Translations under genes and position numbers: made by a program
From: Azospirillum brasilense
GTDB lineage: Bacteria > Pseudomonadota > Alphaproteobacteria > Azospirillales > Azospirillaceae
NCBI RefSeq assembly: GCF_007827815.1
Contig: NZ_VITH01000009.1
Location: 1 to 64,000 of the forward strand
Length of the DNA: 64,000 bases
Direction: 5' to 3'
Shown here: in pieces, positions 34,810-42,802 of the stretch
Layout: every line of letters begins with the position of its first letter
Numbering within the stretch: the stretch's first letter is position 1
The notes under the pieces: model-generated
Databases searched by the model: none
What the model was told of the DNA's origin: nothing
What the model saw: only the letters and a program-made list of their open reading frames with translations

Positions 34810-35969
34810 TGAGCCGCCTGGAGTTCCGGCCGGGTGGATTGCGGCTGGCTGAGCAGCGCGCCGACGCGGGCCTGCGCGCGCTCCAGGGCGGCGGCCAGCG
34901 GCTGATACAGGCAACGCCCGCCATCCTCGTCGCACAGGCCGTAGAGTCCGGTCTCGCAATGGCGGTCGTTGGCCCAGCCGGGATAGTCGAGGATCGGGTA
35001 GAGGCAGACGCCCTCCACCGGCACATTGGCCTTCAGAGCCGCGATCACCTCCCCCGTCACATAGTCGAGCCAGGGCGCGCGGGCGTCGCCCTCGGCGCCG
35101 GTTTCGGCCACCAGGACCGGGCGGCCGTAACGCCGGTGCACCTCCGCCAGGATGTCGGCGAAGGGGCGGTAGCGCGGGTCGTCGCGCCCGATGGTGCCGC
35201 CCTTCAGGAACCACTGGTTGTCGGAGTAGTAGTTGACCCCGATGACGTCCAGATACTCCGGCTTGCCGCCCAACCCCGGCCAGGCGTAGCCGCCGATCAT
35301 GTCCCACGCCTCGTACTGGGCCAGCCGGGCCTCCTCCGCGGCCCCGGCGTCGCCCTTGCGGTCGGGGCGGGGCAGCACGTTGATGACCGGATCGACCTGA
35401 ACGATGCGGGCGCGCGGGTCGGCGGCGCGGATCGCGTCGATTGCCGCGATGCTGGCGCGGACGAGCTGGTGCTTGAGTTCGGCCCCGCGGCGCTCGGCCA
35501 TCGGGTTGAAGCGCTTCATGTCACCGCCGGCCCAGGCCCAGTAAGAGATTTCATTGACCGGGCAATATGCGGGCGCCTCCACGCCCTCGTCGCGCAGCAG
35601 GGCGGCTGTGGCTCCGGCGAAGCGGGCGAAGCGCTCCACGAAGGCGGGGCGCCAGACGTCGATGTCGTCCGGCCAGCCGTAATGGCAGAGGTCCCAGATC
35701 ACCCGGACCCCGGCCTCCCGCGCCGCGCGGACCATGGGCAGCAGGCTGGACCAGTCGTAGTGGCCCGGCGTGGTTTCGATGAGGTGCCAGCGCACGCCGT
35801 CGCGCACGCTGCGCAGGCCGTGCGCGGCCATGCGTTGATAGTCCTGCGCGGCCAGCCGGTCGTGGCCGGTCGCCGCGATCAGGTCGAGCCGGCGCCCGTC
35901 GTGCCGCCGGTGCGTCGAGCATTCGAAGCCGCCGAGGAAGACGCTGTCGAACAGGGTGGGGGTGTGCAT
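34806..35969 (-). CDS. Glycoside hydrolase, clan GH-A (family 1-like)
   Basis: This 387-residue cytoplasmic protein has a beta/alpha barrel of the GH-A type. The acid/base Glu140 is in 'YCPVNEISYW' and the nucleophile Glu289 is in 'VLVAETGAEG'. 'GVRWHLIETTPGHYDWSS' and 'YDVIGVNYYSD'-like strands ('LDVIGVNYYSDNQW') are also typical. It is shorter than classical GH1 beta-glucosidases (about 450) and belongs to a bacterial side group. There is no signal peptide, so it acts on an internal glycan or on lipid-linked sugar. It is coupled to the ABC exporter gene by overlap and follows the glycosyltransferase-UGM gene after a 161-base gap filled with repeats. Confidence 0.8.
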   Translation of the reverse strand: MHTPTLFDSVFLGGFECSTHRRHDGRRLDLIAATGHDRLAAQDYQRMAAHGLRSVRDGVRWHLIETTPGHYDWSSLLPMVRAAREAGVRVIWDLCHYGWPDDIDVWRPAFVERFARFAGATAALLRDEGVEAPAYCPVNEISYWAWAGGDMKRFNPMAERRGAELKHQLVRASIAAIDAIRAADPRARIVQVDPVINVLPRPDRKGDAGAAEEARLAQYEAWDMIGGYAWPGLGGKPEYLDVIGVNYYSDNQWFLKGGTIGRDDPRYRPFADILAEVHRRYGRPVLVAETGAEGDARAPWLDYVTGEVIAALKANVPVEGVCLYPILDYPGWANDRHCETGLYGLCDEDGGRCLYQPLAAALERAQARVGALLSQPQSTRPELQAAQ

Positions 35970-36013
35970 GGGGGGTGCTCTTTGTAGAAGGCGGGGAGTT
36001 GGGAAGGCATTGC

Positions 36014-36122
36014 CCCCTCCCTAACCCTCCCCCGCTTCGCAGGGGAGGGGATTAAGCTCCCTCTCCCGCGCAGCGGGGGAGGGAAGGGGCCCGCGGCGAA
36101 GCCGTGGGAAGGGTGGGGGCAA
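36014..36122. repeat. Cluster of GC-rich palindromic intergenic repeat units
   Basis: At least two hairpin units (about 36014-36050 and 36058-36085) built on CCCTCCCC...GGGGAGGG are followed by a related GGGCCCGCGGCGAAGCCGTGGG segment. The first unit is almost the reverse complement of the element at 58904-58941, so it belongs to a dispersed repeat family. It fills the gap between the UGM fusion gene and the glycosidase gene, where the stems could act as transcript attenuator or mRNA end. Confidence 0.75.
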
Positions 36123-36130
36123 GGGTGCGC

Positions 36131-38611
36131 CTAATCCCCCATCCCCGCGACCCGCACCTCCCGCTCCGCGCCCAGCGAGCCGAAGGCCCGCGCGGCGGCG
36201 GCGAGACCGCGGCTCTGCTGCTCCTCCTTCTCCAGGCGGGCGTAGACCGCGAGCGCCTGCGCTACCACTTGGTCCATGTTGTAGTAGCGGTAGGTGCCGA
36301 GCCGGCCCAGGAAGATCACGTCCGGGGTGTTGTCGGCCAGCGCCTGGTACTTGCGGAACAGCTCCTGGTTCTCCGGGCGGGGGATCGGGTAGTAGGGATC
36401 GCCCTGCGCGGAGGGGTACTCGTAGGTGATGCTGGTCTTCGGGTGGCTTTGCCCGGTCAGGTGCTTGTACTCGGTGACGCGGGTGTAGGGCACCGCCTCC
36501 GACGGCTCGTTCACCACGGCGGCGGGCTGGAACCACTCCCGGTCAACGGTCTCGTGCCGGAAGGTCAGGGAGCGGTAGGGCAGCTTGCCGAAGCGGTGGC
36601 CGAAATACTCGTCGATCGGGCCGGTGAAGACGATGCGGTCGTAGGCGATCTCGTCGCGCACGTCGTCGAAATCGGTGTTCAGCATCACCTTGATGTTCGG
36701 GTGGTCGAGCATGCTCTCGAACATGCGCGTGTAGCCGTTCAGCGGCATCGCCTGGAAGCTGTCGCCGAAATAGCGGTCGTCGTCGTTGGTCCGCGTCGGC
36801 ACGCGGGCGGTCACCGCCTTGTCGAGCTGCGACGGGTCGAGGCCCCACTGCTTGCGGGTGTAGCCGCGGAAGAACTTTTCGTACAGCTCCCGCCCGACCG
36901 CGCCGACCACCACGTCCTCCGAGGTGCGGACGTCGGCCACCGGTTCCGCCCGGCTCTTCAAGAACTCCGCGACGCCGGCCTCGTCGAGGTCCAGCCCGTA
37001 GAGCTGGTTGACCGTCGTCCGGTTGATCGGGATGGGGACGAGCCGCTCGTCCACCCGCGCCAGGACGCGGTGCTCGTAGGGGCGCCACTTGGTGAAGCGC
37101 GACAGATAGTCGGCGACCGGCTTGGCGTTGGTGTGGAAAATGTGCGGGCCGTAGCGGTGGATCAGCACACCGGCATCGTCGTAATGATCGTAGGCGTTGC
37201 CGCCGATGTGCGGACGCCGGTCGATCAGCAGGACGCGCTTGTTCAACCCCGCCGCCAGACGTTCCGCCAGCACGCTGCCGGCGAAGCCCGCCCCGACGAT
37301 CAGATAGTCGAAGCCGGAGCGGCGGCCGGCGGCGCGCCCGTTGGCGTGCTTGGCCGGATGCCTGGACGGATGGATCGCCGGCGCCGGGCGGTGGGCCGGC
37401 GGCGCGGCGCGGCCGCGCTGGCGGGCCTGCTCCATCAGCGTCTTCATGCGGCCCTGGGTCTTGTCCCAGGACATGTCGCGCAGGACATGGTCCGCGGTGG
37501 CGCGCAGCCGTTCCGGGTCGGCGGCGTCGGCCAGGGCGGCCGCGACGGCGGCGACGAAATCCTCCGGCGCGTCGGCGATGCGCACGACCCCGCTGTCGCC
37601 ATAGCCGCGCACCACGTCGGTGATCGAGGTGGAGACGACCGGGCGCCCGGCGGCCAGATATTCCGGCGTCTTGGTCGGGCTGATGAAGCGGGTGGATTCG
37701 TTGCGCGCGAAGGGCATCAGGGCGACGTCCCAGCCCGCCAGATAGTGCGGCAGGTCGTCGTAGCTCTTCGGGCCGAGATAGTGGATGTTCGGACGGTGGG
37801 GCAGATCGGCCGGGTCGATCTTCACCACCGGGCCGACCAGGACGAACTGCCAGTCGGGCCGGGCCGCGGCGGCGGCGTCGAGCAGGGCGATGTCCAGCCG
37901 CTCGTCGATGACGCCGTAGAAGCCGAGCCGCGGGTGCGGGATGGCCGCCTGATCGGCGGGCTCCTCGACGATGCCGCGGGCGGCGGCGAAATGGGCGACG
38001 TCGACGCTGCTGGGAAAGGGGTGGGCGTTGGGGTGCAGGGTGCGCTTGGCCTCGTAGAGGCTGACGCCGCCGGTGAACACCACGTCGGCCCGCGCCATCA
38101 GCTGCCGCTCGCGCTCGACCAGTTCCGGCGGCGCGCCGTGGAAGGCCGAAAGCTCGTCCATGCAGTCGTAGACCACCAGCGCCCCGCGCAGATGCCCGGA
38201 CAGGCCGAGGCTCATCGGCGTGTAGTACCAGAGGATCGGGTCGGTCACCCCCTCCTCGGCCAGATAGCGGTCGAGAAGCTGGCGCTGGGCGGTGACGGCC
38301 GCCTCGCCGTCCAGGCCGGCGGGCAGGCGGGGCACCAGGACGAGGACGCCCTCATCCTCGCGCACGTCCAGCCAGGGCTCGGGCGTGTCGTTGTGGATCG
38401 GCTCCTCGACGAACAGCACGCGGTGGTCACGCGCGAATCGCGACATAAGATGTTGTGGACGCTGATAAACGAAGCTCCAGCGCAGGTGCGAAAAGCAGAT
38501 CAGGGTCTGCGAGGGTGGAGCGGTGATCTCGGAGTGTGGAGAGTCGGCGGTCGGACGTGTTCTTTTTCGGTTTCTGCCGATTGGGAACTGGTGTTGGCCG
38601 GCCCAACTCAT
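36131..38611 (-). CDS. glf: Fusion of a GT4-like glycosyltransferase with UDP-galactopyranose mutase
   Basis: The 826-residue protein joins two enzymes. Residues about 35-395 are a GT-B glycosyltransferase ('FSHLRWSFVYQRPQHLMSRFA', 'YDCMDELSAF', and the donor site 'FARNESTRFISPTKTPEYLAAG'). A Pro/His/Arg-rich linker spans about 400-433. Residues 434-810 are a complete UDP-galactopyranose mutase: FAD site 'IVGAGFAGSVLAERLA', 'DRRPHIGGNAYDHYDDAGV', 'RYGPHIFHTN', and later 'EYPSAQGDPYYPIP' and 'LGRLGTYRYYNMDQ'. The mutase makes UDP-galactofuranose and the fused transferase may use it directly. ATG at 38611 has GGATGGA upstream. The downstream glycosidase and ABC exporter genes may form one glycan pathway with it. 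Confidence 0.9.
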   Translation of the reverse strand: MSWAGQHQFPIGRNRKRTRPTADSPHSEITAPPSQTLICFSHLRWSFVYQRPQHLMSRFARDHRVLFVEEPIHNDTPEPWLDVREDEGVLVLVPRLPAGLDGEAAVTAQRQLLDRYLAEEGVTDPILWYYTPMSLGLSGHLRGALVVYDCMDELSAFHGAPPELVERERQLMARADVVFTGGVSLYEAKRTLHPNAHPFPSSVDVAHFAAARGIVEEPADQAAIPHPRLGFYGVIDERLDIALLDAAAAARPDWQFVLVGPVVKIDPADLPHRPNIHYLGPKSYDDLPHYLAGWDVALMPFARNESTRFISPTKTPEYLAAGRPVVSTSITDVVRGYGDSGVVRIADAPEDFVAAVAAALADAADPERLRATADHVLRDMSWDKTQGRMKTLMEQARQRGRAAPPAHRPAPAIHPSRHPAKHANGRAAGRRSGFDYLIVGAGFAGSVLAERLAAGLNKRVLLIDRRPHIGGNAYDHYDDAGVLIHRYGPHIFHTNAKPVADYLSRFTKWRPYEHRVLARVDERLVPIPINRTTVNQLYGLDLDEAGVAEFLKSRAEPVADVRTSEDVVVGAVGRELYEKFFRGYTRKQWGLDPSQLDKAVTARVPTRTNDDDRYFGDSFQAMPLNGYTRMFESMLDHPNIKVMLNTDFDDVRDEIAYDRIVFTGPIDEYFGHRFGKLPYRSLTFRHETVDREWFQPAAVVNEPSEAVPYTRVTEYKHLTGQSHPKTSITYEYPSAQGDPYYPIPRPENQELFRKYQALADNTPDVIFLGRLGTYRYYNMDQVVAQALAVYARLEKEEQQSRGLAAAARAFGSLGAEREVRVAGMGD

Positions 38612-39021
38612 GTTTCCATCCTCTCATCAATGACGTATCGTCGGGTTGCCGCCGGGAATTCGCCACGAATACAGTGGATTTTTGCGGCGCAGCGGAATGG
38701 CGTCGAAAACCGGAAACCAATAACGGGGTCGGCCGGGGTGGGTTCCGTGACAGAAATGCGCTGCGGAAACGGTTCCCCGAATTCTCACCGCTCGTTCTTT
38801 TGCGCCGGGTTGGCTGGGGTAAGCGCATATTTCAGCGGGCGGGGGCGATGGTTGGGGAGGACTGTGCGTCTCCGCTGTCTTTCGACGCACGCGGAAACGG
38901 TGACGTTTCTTTCCCTTCACTACACCTGAGCGGGTGCCAACTTTCGGAAATTAATGCGCATGACGGATTTTCCGTTCATAGTGCATTCAAGGAGTCGGGG
39001 AAGTTTGGAAGGAGACGAGGG
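38612..39021. other. Divergent intergenic region between UGM fusion and RHH regulator genes
   Basis: These 410 bases hold no recognised gene; their lower G+C and irregular codon pattern in all frames suggest regulatory DNA for both divergent genes. The part next to the regulator gene contains an imperfect 35-base inverted repeat (38953-38987), listed separately. The region near 38690-38740 is also AT-richer than average. Confidence 0.6.
38953..38987. promoter_or_regulatory. Imperfect inverted repeat upstream of the RHH regulator gene
   Basis: The arms AATGCGCATGACGG and CCGTTCATAGTGCATT pair as AATGC/GCATT, CAT(G)A/T(C)ATAG and ACGG/CCGT around an ATTTT centre. The site lies 35 bases before the ATG of a ribbon-helix-helix protein. 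RHH proteins commonly bind such repeats and repress their own genes, so this is a candidate auto-operator. Confidence 0.4.
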
Positions 39022-39414
39022 ATGTGCCGAATTTTTGCCGGTCAGGACCCGGAGCGCTTCCGCATGGTAACCCGGCGGGTCCGCCTCAGCGGTCACTCGA
39101 CGAGCGTCTGTCTGGAGGCGGCCTTCTGGGACGCGCTGGAGGAAATCGCGGCGATGCAGGGCGTCTCGCTGGGCCGCTTCTTGTCAAAGTTGCACGACGA
39201 AGTCTTGGCCCGCGGGGTGGAGCGGCGCAACTTCGCCGGCCTGCTGCGCTGCGCCTGCCTGACCTACGCCCAGGAGGTGAAGGGCCACCGCCCCTGCGTG
39301 GAGGAGCTGGAGCGGGAGGCGCGCACCGATTTCGCCGCGGTGGCCGCCGCCGGTCTTCCGGCGCGGATTCCGGCCGCCGTCACCGCCCCGGAAAAAGAAC
39401 GCGAGACGGCCTGA
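39022..39414 (+). CDS. Ribbon-helix-helix domain protein (RHH_4, MCRIF type)
   Basis: The 130-residue protein opens with 'MCRIFAGQDPERFRMVTRRVRLSGHSTSVCLEAAFWDALEEIA', the hallmark of the alphaproteobacterial RHH_4 family. It ends with 'NFAGLLRCACLTY', also typical. The first strand and two helices form a MetJ/Arc-type DNA-binding dimer. AAGGAG lies 7 bases before ATG 39022. It is a single gene, divergent from the UGM fusion gene. Target genes are unknown; an inverted repeat upstream may be its own operator. Confidence 0.85.
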   Translation: MCRIFAGQDPERFRMVTRRVRLSGHSTSVCLEAAFWDALEEIAAMQGVSLGRFLSKLHDEVLARGVERRNFAGLLRCACLTYAQEVKGHRPCVEELEREARTDFAAVAAAGLPARIPAAVTAPEKERETA

Positions 39415-39497
39415 GCGCAAAAGAGTGCCCCCCTCCTCCGTCCGGAAGAGAGGGGCTGTAATCCGCGCGGCGTCCCGAATAATGGGACAGTACAGGG

Positions 39498-41069
39498 TCA
39501 GATCGCGTTCTTGGCCATTTGGCCGGCGATGTAGTCGGCTTGCCGCAACGCCAGAGCGACAATGGTCAGGGTGGGGTTTTCGGCGCCGCCGGTGGTGAAC
39601 TGCGAGCCGTCGGAGACGAACAGGTTCGCCACGTCGTGGGTCTGGCCCCACTTGTTCACCACGCCGTCGCGCGCCTTCTCGCTCATCCGGTTGGTGCCCA
39701 GATTGTGGGTGGACGGGTAGGGCGGCGTCGGGAAGCTGCGGGTCGCCCCCACCGACTCATACAGCGCCATTCCCTGGCGGTAGGCGTGCTGGCGCATGGC
39801 GACGTCGTTGGGGTGGTCGTCGAAATGGACGTTGGGAACGGGCATCCCGTGCTTGTCCTTTTTGTCGGCGTGCAGGGTGATGCGGTTGCTCTCCTGCGGC
39901 ATGTCTTCGCCGACCAGCCACATGCCGGCCATATGGTCGTAGCCGTCGAGCGCCGAGGTGAATTCCCGCCCCCAGGCGCCGGGGTCGAGGAAAGCGGCCA
40001 TGAAGGGCAGGCCGAGCGACAGGGTCTCCATCTCGTACCCGCCGACGAAGCCGCGGTCGGGCTTGTTCTTCGCCTCGTCGCGGATGATGCCGGCCATGGT
40101 GGTGCCGCGGTACATGCGCACCGGCTTCTCGAATACGCCGTACACCGAGCCGGTCATGTGCCGCATGTAGTTCCGCCCCACTTGGCCGGAGGAGTTGGCG
40201 AGACCGTCCGGGAACAGCGAGGAGGCGGAGTTCAGCAACAGCCGGGGGCTTTCGATGGAGTTGCCGGCCACCGCGACGATGCGGGCCTTCTGGCGCTGGA
40301 TCGCCCCGTCCTTGTCGGCGTAGACGACGCCGGTCACCTTGCCTTTGGCGTCATGCTCGATCTTCAGCACCTGGGCGTTGGCGCGGACCTCCAGCTTGCC
40401 GGTCTCCTCGCCCTTGGGGATCTCGGCGATCAGGGTCGACCATTTCGCCCCGGATTTGCAGCCCTGGAAACAGAAGCCGATCTGCTGGCAACTCCCGCGC
40501 CCGTCGCGGGGCTCCGAGTTGATGGCCATGTTGCCGGTGTGGCACTCCTTGTAGCCCATCTTGTCGGCGCCGGCCTTCAGGACCTTGAAGTTGTTGTTGC
40601 CGGGCAGGCCGGGGATGCCGTTGGTGCGGGTGACGCCCATGCGGTCCTCCGCCTTGGCGTACCAGGGCTCCAGCTCCTCCAGCGTGATCGGCCAGTCCAG
40701 CAGGTTGGCTCCGGCGACCTCGCCGTAGGCGGTGCGCGTCTTGAACTCGTGCGGCTGGAAGCGCAGCGCCGCACCCGCCCAGTGCACGGTGGAGCCGCCG
40801 ACCGCCTTGACGATCCAGGCCGGCAGGCCGGGAAAGTCGCGCGACACCCGCCAGCTTCCCGAGGTGGTGCGCGGGTCGAGCCAGGAGATCTGGGCGAAGC
40901 TGGCCCATTCGTCGTTCTGGAAATCCTCCATGTTGTGGCGGCCGCCGGCTTCCAGGATCACCGTCTTGATGCCCTTCAGCGCCAGTTGGGTGCCCAGCGT
41001 GCCGCCGCCGGCCCCGGAGCCCACGATCACCACGACGCTGTCGTCGTTCAGGTCGAATTTCGCTGCCAT
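39498..41069 (-). CDS. GMC oxidoreductase, FAD-dependent sugar/alcohol dehydrogenase large subunit
   Basis: This 523-residue flavoprotein has the N-terminal FAD site 'VIVGSGAGGGTLGTQLALKG', 'LEAGGRHN' and the GMC motif 'GGSTVHWAGAALRF'. The C-terminal catalytic His-Asn region is 'HNLGTNRMS', and 'GGAENPTLTIVALALRQADYI' closes the FAD fold. It has no leader of its own and is expected to be exported with the TAT-type small subunit encoded 28 bases upstream, as in gluconate-, sorbitol- or fructose-type dehydrogenases. No cytochrome c subunit is encoded next to it, so the electron acceptor is open. Confidence 0.9.
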   Translation of the reverse strand: MAAKFDLNDDSVVVIVGSGAGGGTLGTQLALKGIKTVILEAGGRHNMEDFQNDEWASFAQISWLDPRTTSGSWRVSRDFPGLPAWIVKAVGGSTVHWAGAALRFQPHEFKTRTAYGEVAGANLLDWPITLEELEPWYAKAEDRMGVTRTNGIPGLPGNNNFKVLKAGADKMGYKECHTGNMAINSEPRDGRGSCQQIGFCFQGCKSGAKWSTLIAEIPKGEETGKLEVRANAQVLKIEHDAKGKVTGVVYADKDGAIQRQKARIVAVAGNSIESPRLLLNSASSLFPDGLANSSGQVGRNYMRHMTGSVYGVFEKPVRMYRGTTMAGIIRDEAKNKPDRGFVGGYEMETLSLGLPFMAAFLDPGAWGREFTSALDGYDHMAGMWLVGEDMPQESNRITLHADKKDKHGMPVPNVHFDDHPNDVAMRQHAYRQGMALYESVGATRSFPTPPYPSTHNLGTNRMSEKARDGVVNKWGQTHDVANLFVSDGSQFTTGGAENPTLTIVALALRQADYIAGQMAKNAI

Positions 41070-41097
41070 GGCTGAAACATCCTTCCTGGGACGGTGG

Positions 41098-41664
41098 TCA
41101 GAGCCACTCGATGTCGTTGAATCCGCGGTCGATGTAGCCGCCCTTGGCCGCGCTCTCGCCCTCGTAGCCGAAGAGCGGCCAGACCTCCTGGTTGTTGTAG
41201 ATCCCGGTGACCAGCCCGCCGCGCACCGTCTGGAAGAAGGGATCGGCCTCGATCTCATGCAGCAGCCGGACCCGGTCGGCCTCCCAGCCGACCTCCGCGT
41301 AGGGCGCGTCGTGCTTGGCCTTGGCCAGCCGGTCGAGCTTCGCCATGCCGGATTCGTACAGCTCCTTGAGCGCGGCGTCGGCGGCCGCCTTCTCGTCCTG
41401 GGCCTTCATGGCGACGGCGTAGAAGCGGTCGGCCAGCCGGTCGTGCGGGTAGATGTCCCGCGACACCCGGATCAGCGAGCGCATGGTGTCGGGCGCCAGC
41501 GCTTTGGTCTCATACCCCCAGGCCTCGCGCGGGCAGAGGATCGCCCCGCCCGACACCAGGATGGCCGTCGCCGCGGCGGCGGTGGCCGAGGCCGCCAGGA
41601 AGGCGCGCCGGTGCATGGTGTGATTGGAGGTGGGTTTTGCTGTTGTGCTCGTCGGAGAACGCAT
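41098..41664 (-). CDS. Gluconate 2-dehydrogenase subunit 3 family protein
   Basis: The 188-residue small subunit carries a twin-arginine-like leader ('MHRRAFLAASATAAAATAILVSGGAIL') and then the gluconate 2-dehydrogenase subunit 3 domain ('LIRVSRDIYPHDRLADRFY', 'GLVTGIYNNQEVWPLFGYEGES'). Its role is to carry and stabilise the flavin subunit across the membrane. ATG at 41664 follows GGGAGGAAGCC. It sits between the glyoxalase gene and the GMC oxidoreductase gene on one strand. Confidence 0.88.
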   Translation of the reverse strand: MRSPTSTTAKPTSNHTMHRRAFLAASATAAAATAILVSGGAILCPREAWGYETKALAPDTMRSLIRVSRDIYPHDRLADRFYAVAMKAQDEKAAADAALKELYESGMAKLDRLAKAKHDAPYAEVGWEADRVRLLHEIEADPFFQTVRGGLVTGIYNNQEVWPLFGYEGESAAKGGYIDRGFNDIEWL

Positions 41665-41717
41665 GGCTTCCTCCCAAGACCGATTATGATTTTTGCTTCG
41701 AAGGGGCCGCGCCCGTG

Positions 41718-42113
41718 TCAGCGGTAGCGGCCGTGGCGCTGGAGGACCTCGATCTTGTAGCCGTCGGGGTCCTGGACGAAAAAGAAGCGGGCCATCAGCG
41801 CGCCGTCCCGCGCGAACTCCTTGATCGGGTTGGGGCCGTAGCCGAGCGCGGTGAAACGCCGGTGTTCCCCGTCCAGATCGTCGACGCAGACGGCCAGATG
41901 GCCGTAGCCGTCGCCGTGGGCGTAGGGCTCGCTGCGGCCGTGGTTGATGGTCAGCTCGATCTCGAAGTCGTTTTCGGCGTTGCGCAGATAGACCAGGGTG
42001 AAGCCGTCGAAGGCGTAGCGGTCGGCGCATTCCAGGCCGAACGCGCGCGCGTAGAAGTCCCGCGACCGCTCCTCGTCGAGGACCCGGATCATCATGTGGA
42101 TGGCCTTGGCCAT
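41718..42113 (-). CDS. Glyoxalase I / VOC family protein
   Basis: The 131-residue protein is a two-module vicinal oxygen chelate protein: 'HMMIRVLDEERSRDFYARAFGLE', 'ELTINHGRSEPYAHGDGYGHLAVCVDD' and 'FFVQDPDGYKIEVLQ'. The expected metal ligands (His6, Glu53 region, His72 region, Glu125 region) are present, so lactoylglutathione lyase activity is plausible. It is the first of three minus-strand genes with the dehydrogenase subunits, 53 bases ahead. Confidence 0.87.
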   Translation of the reverse strand: MAKAIHMMIRVLDEERSRDFYARAFGLECADRYAFDGFTLVYLRNAENDFEIELTINHGRSEPYAHGDGYGHLAVCVDDLDGEHRRFTALGYGPNPIKEFARDGALMARFFFVQDPDGYKIEVLQRHGRYR

Positions 42114-42304
42114 GGGGGCTGGCTCCGTTCCGGTTGGTGGCTCCAGTGTGAATGTTAGTGATGCGGATTGTCCGTGTGGCAGTAAGTATCTACTACAGGC
42201 CGGACGCGAAGGGGGTAGCCCGGACGGCGTCCGCTCATCCCTGCTTTCGGGACGGCGTTCCAGCCGCGATGGCGTATCCTCACGGCCTGGAAAAGGAGCG
42301 TCCC

Positions 42305-42700
42305 ATGCGACACAGGACGGGCCGAACCCTCGCTGCGGCGGGCCTCGCCTCGCTGCTGGTCATGGCCGCGCCGGCGGCCAATGCCGCGTCGCCCGCATCG
42401 GAGGGGCGGGCGGAATGGCGTGGCTGGCTGTCCGACGGCGCGGGCGGGCTGCGCGACGGGGCGGAGCGCGCGATCATCCTCGGGGGTGCCCTGCTGTACC
42501 AGAACCGGCATACGGTGGCGGGGCTGACGCTCGGCTGTCTGGCAGGCGGTGCGATGGGGGCGACGGGCGCCGTTGCGGCGGGGGCGGCGACCGGCGGGGC
42601 CGCCCTGCCGGCGACCGGCCCGGCCGCGGCGCTGTGCTGCGCCCTAGGCGCTGCGGCGGGCGGCGCGATGGGCCGCCCGCTCGACCAGCCGATGGAGTAG
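42305..42700 (+). CDS. Hypothetical exported glycine/alanine-rich protein
   Basis: The 131-residue product has a signal peptide (about 1-28, 'LAAAGLASLLVMAAPAANA'), a short charged section and then a long Gly/Ala-rich hydrophobic region ('GLTLGCLAGGAMGATGAVAAGAA' and 'ALCCALGAAAGGAMG'). The latter resembles glycine-zipper membrane segments. AAGGAG lies before ATG 42305. It is a single gene divergent from the glyoxalase gene. It may insert into a membrane or form oligomers; no family is assigned. Confidence 0.65.
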   Translation: MRHRTGRTLAAAGLASLLVMAAPAANAASPASEGRAEWRGWLSDGAGGLRDGAERAIILGGALLYQNRHTVAGLTLGCLAGGAMGATGAVAAGAATGGAALPATGPAAALCCALGAAAGGAMGRPLDQPME

Positions 42701-42802
42701 CCGCCGCCACCCTGCGTTGGGGAACCATCGTCGGCACCTTCAGTTTGCCTACGAATGGTGAGCGGTGCCGACCCTCACCCATCGCAGCACGGAGGACGGC
42801 GC

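Noticed and set aside
34810..35307. An N-terminal extension of the ABC exporter back to 35307
   Set aside because: It would overlap the glycosidase gene by 500 bases and has no exporter similarity; the ATGA start at 34809 is the natural one.
36104..38929. A 941-codon plus-strand frame opposite the GT-UGM fusion gene
   Set aside because: Both enzyme domains are clear on the minus strand; the antisense product has a biased composition.
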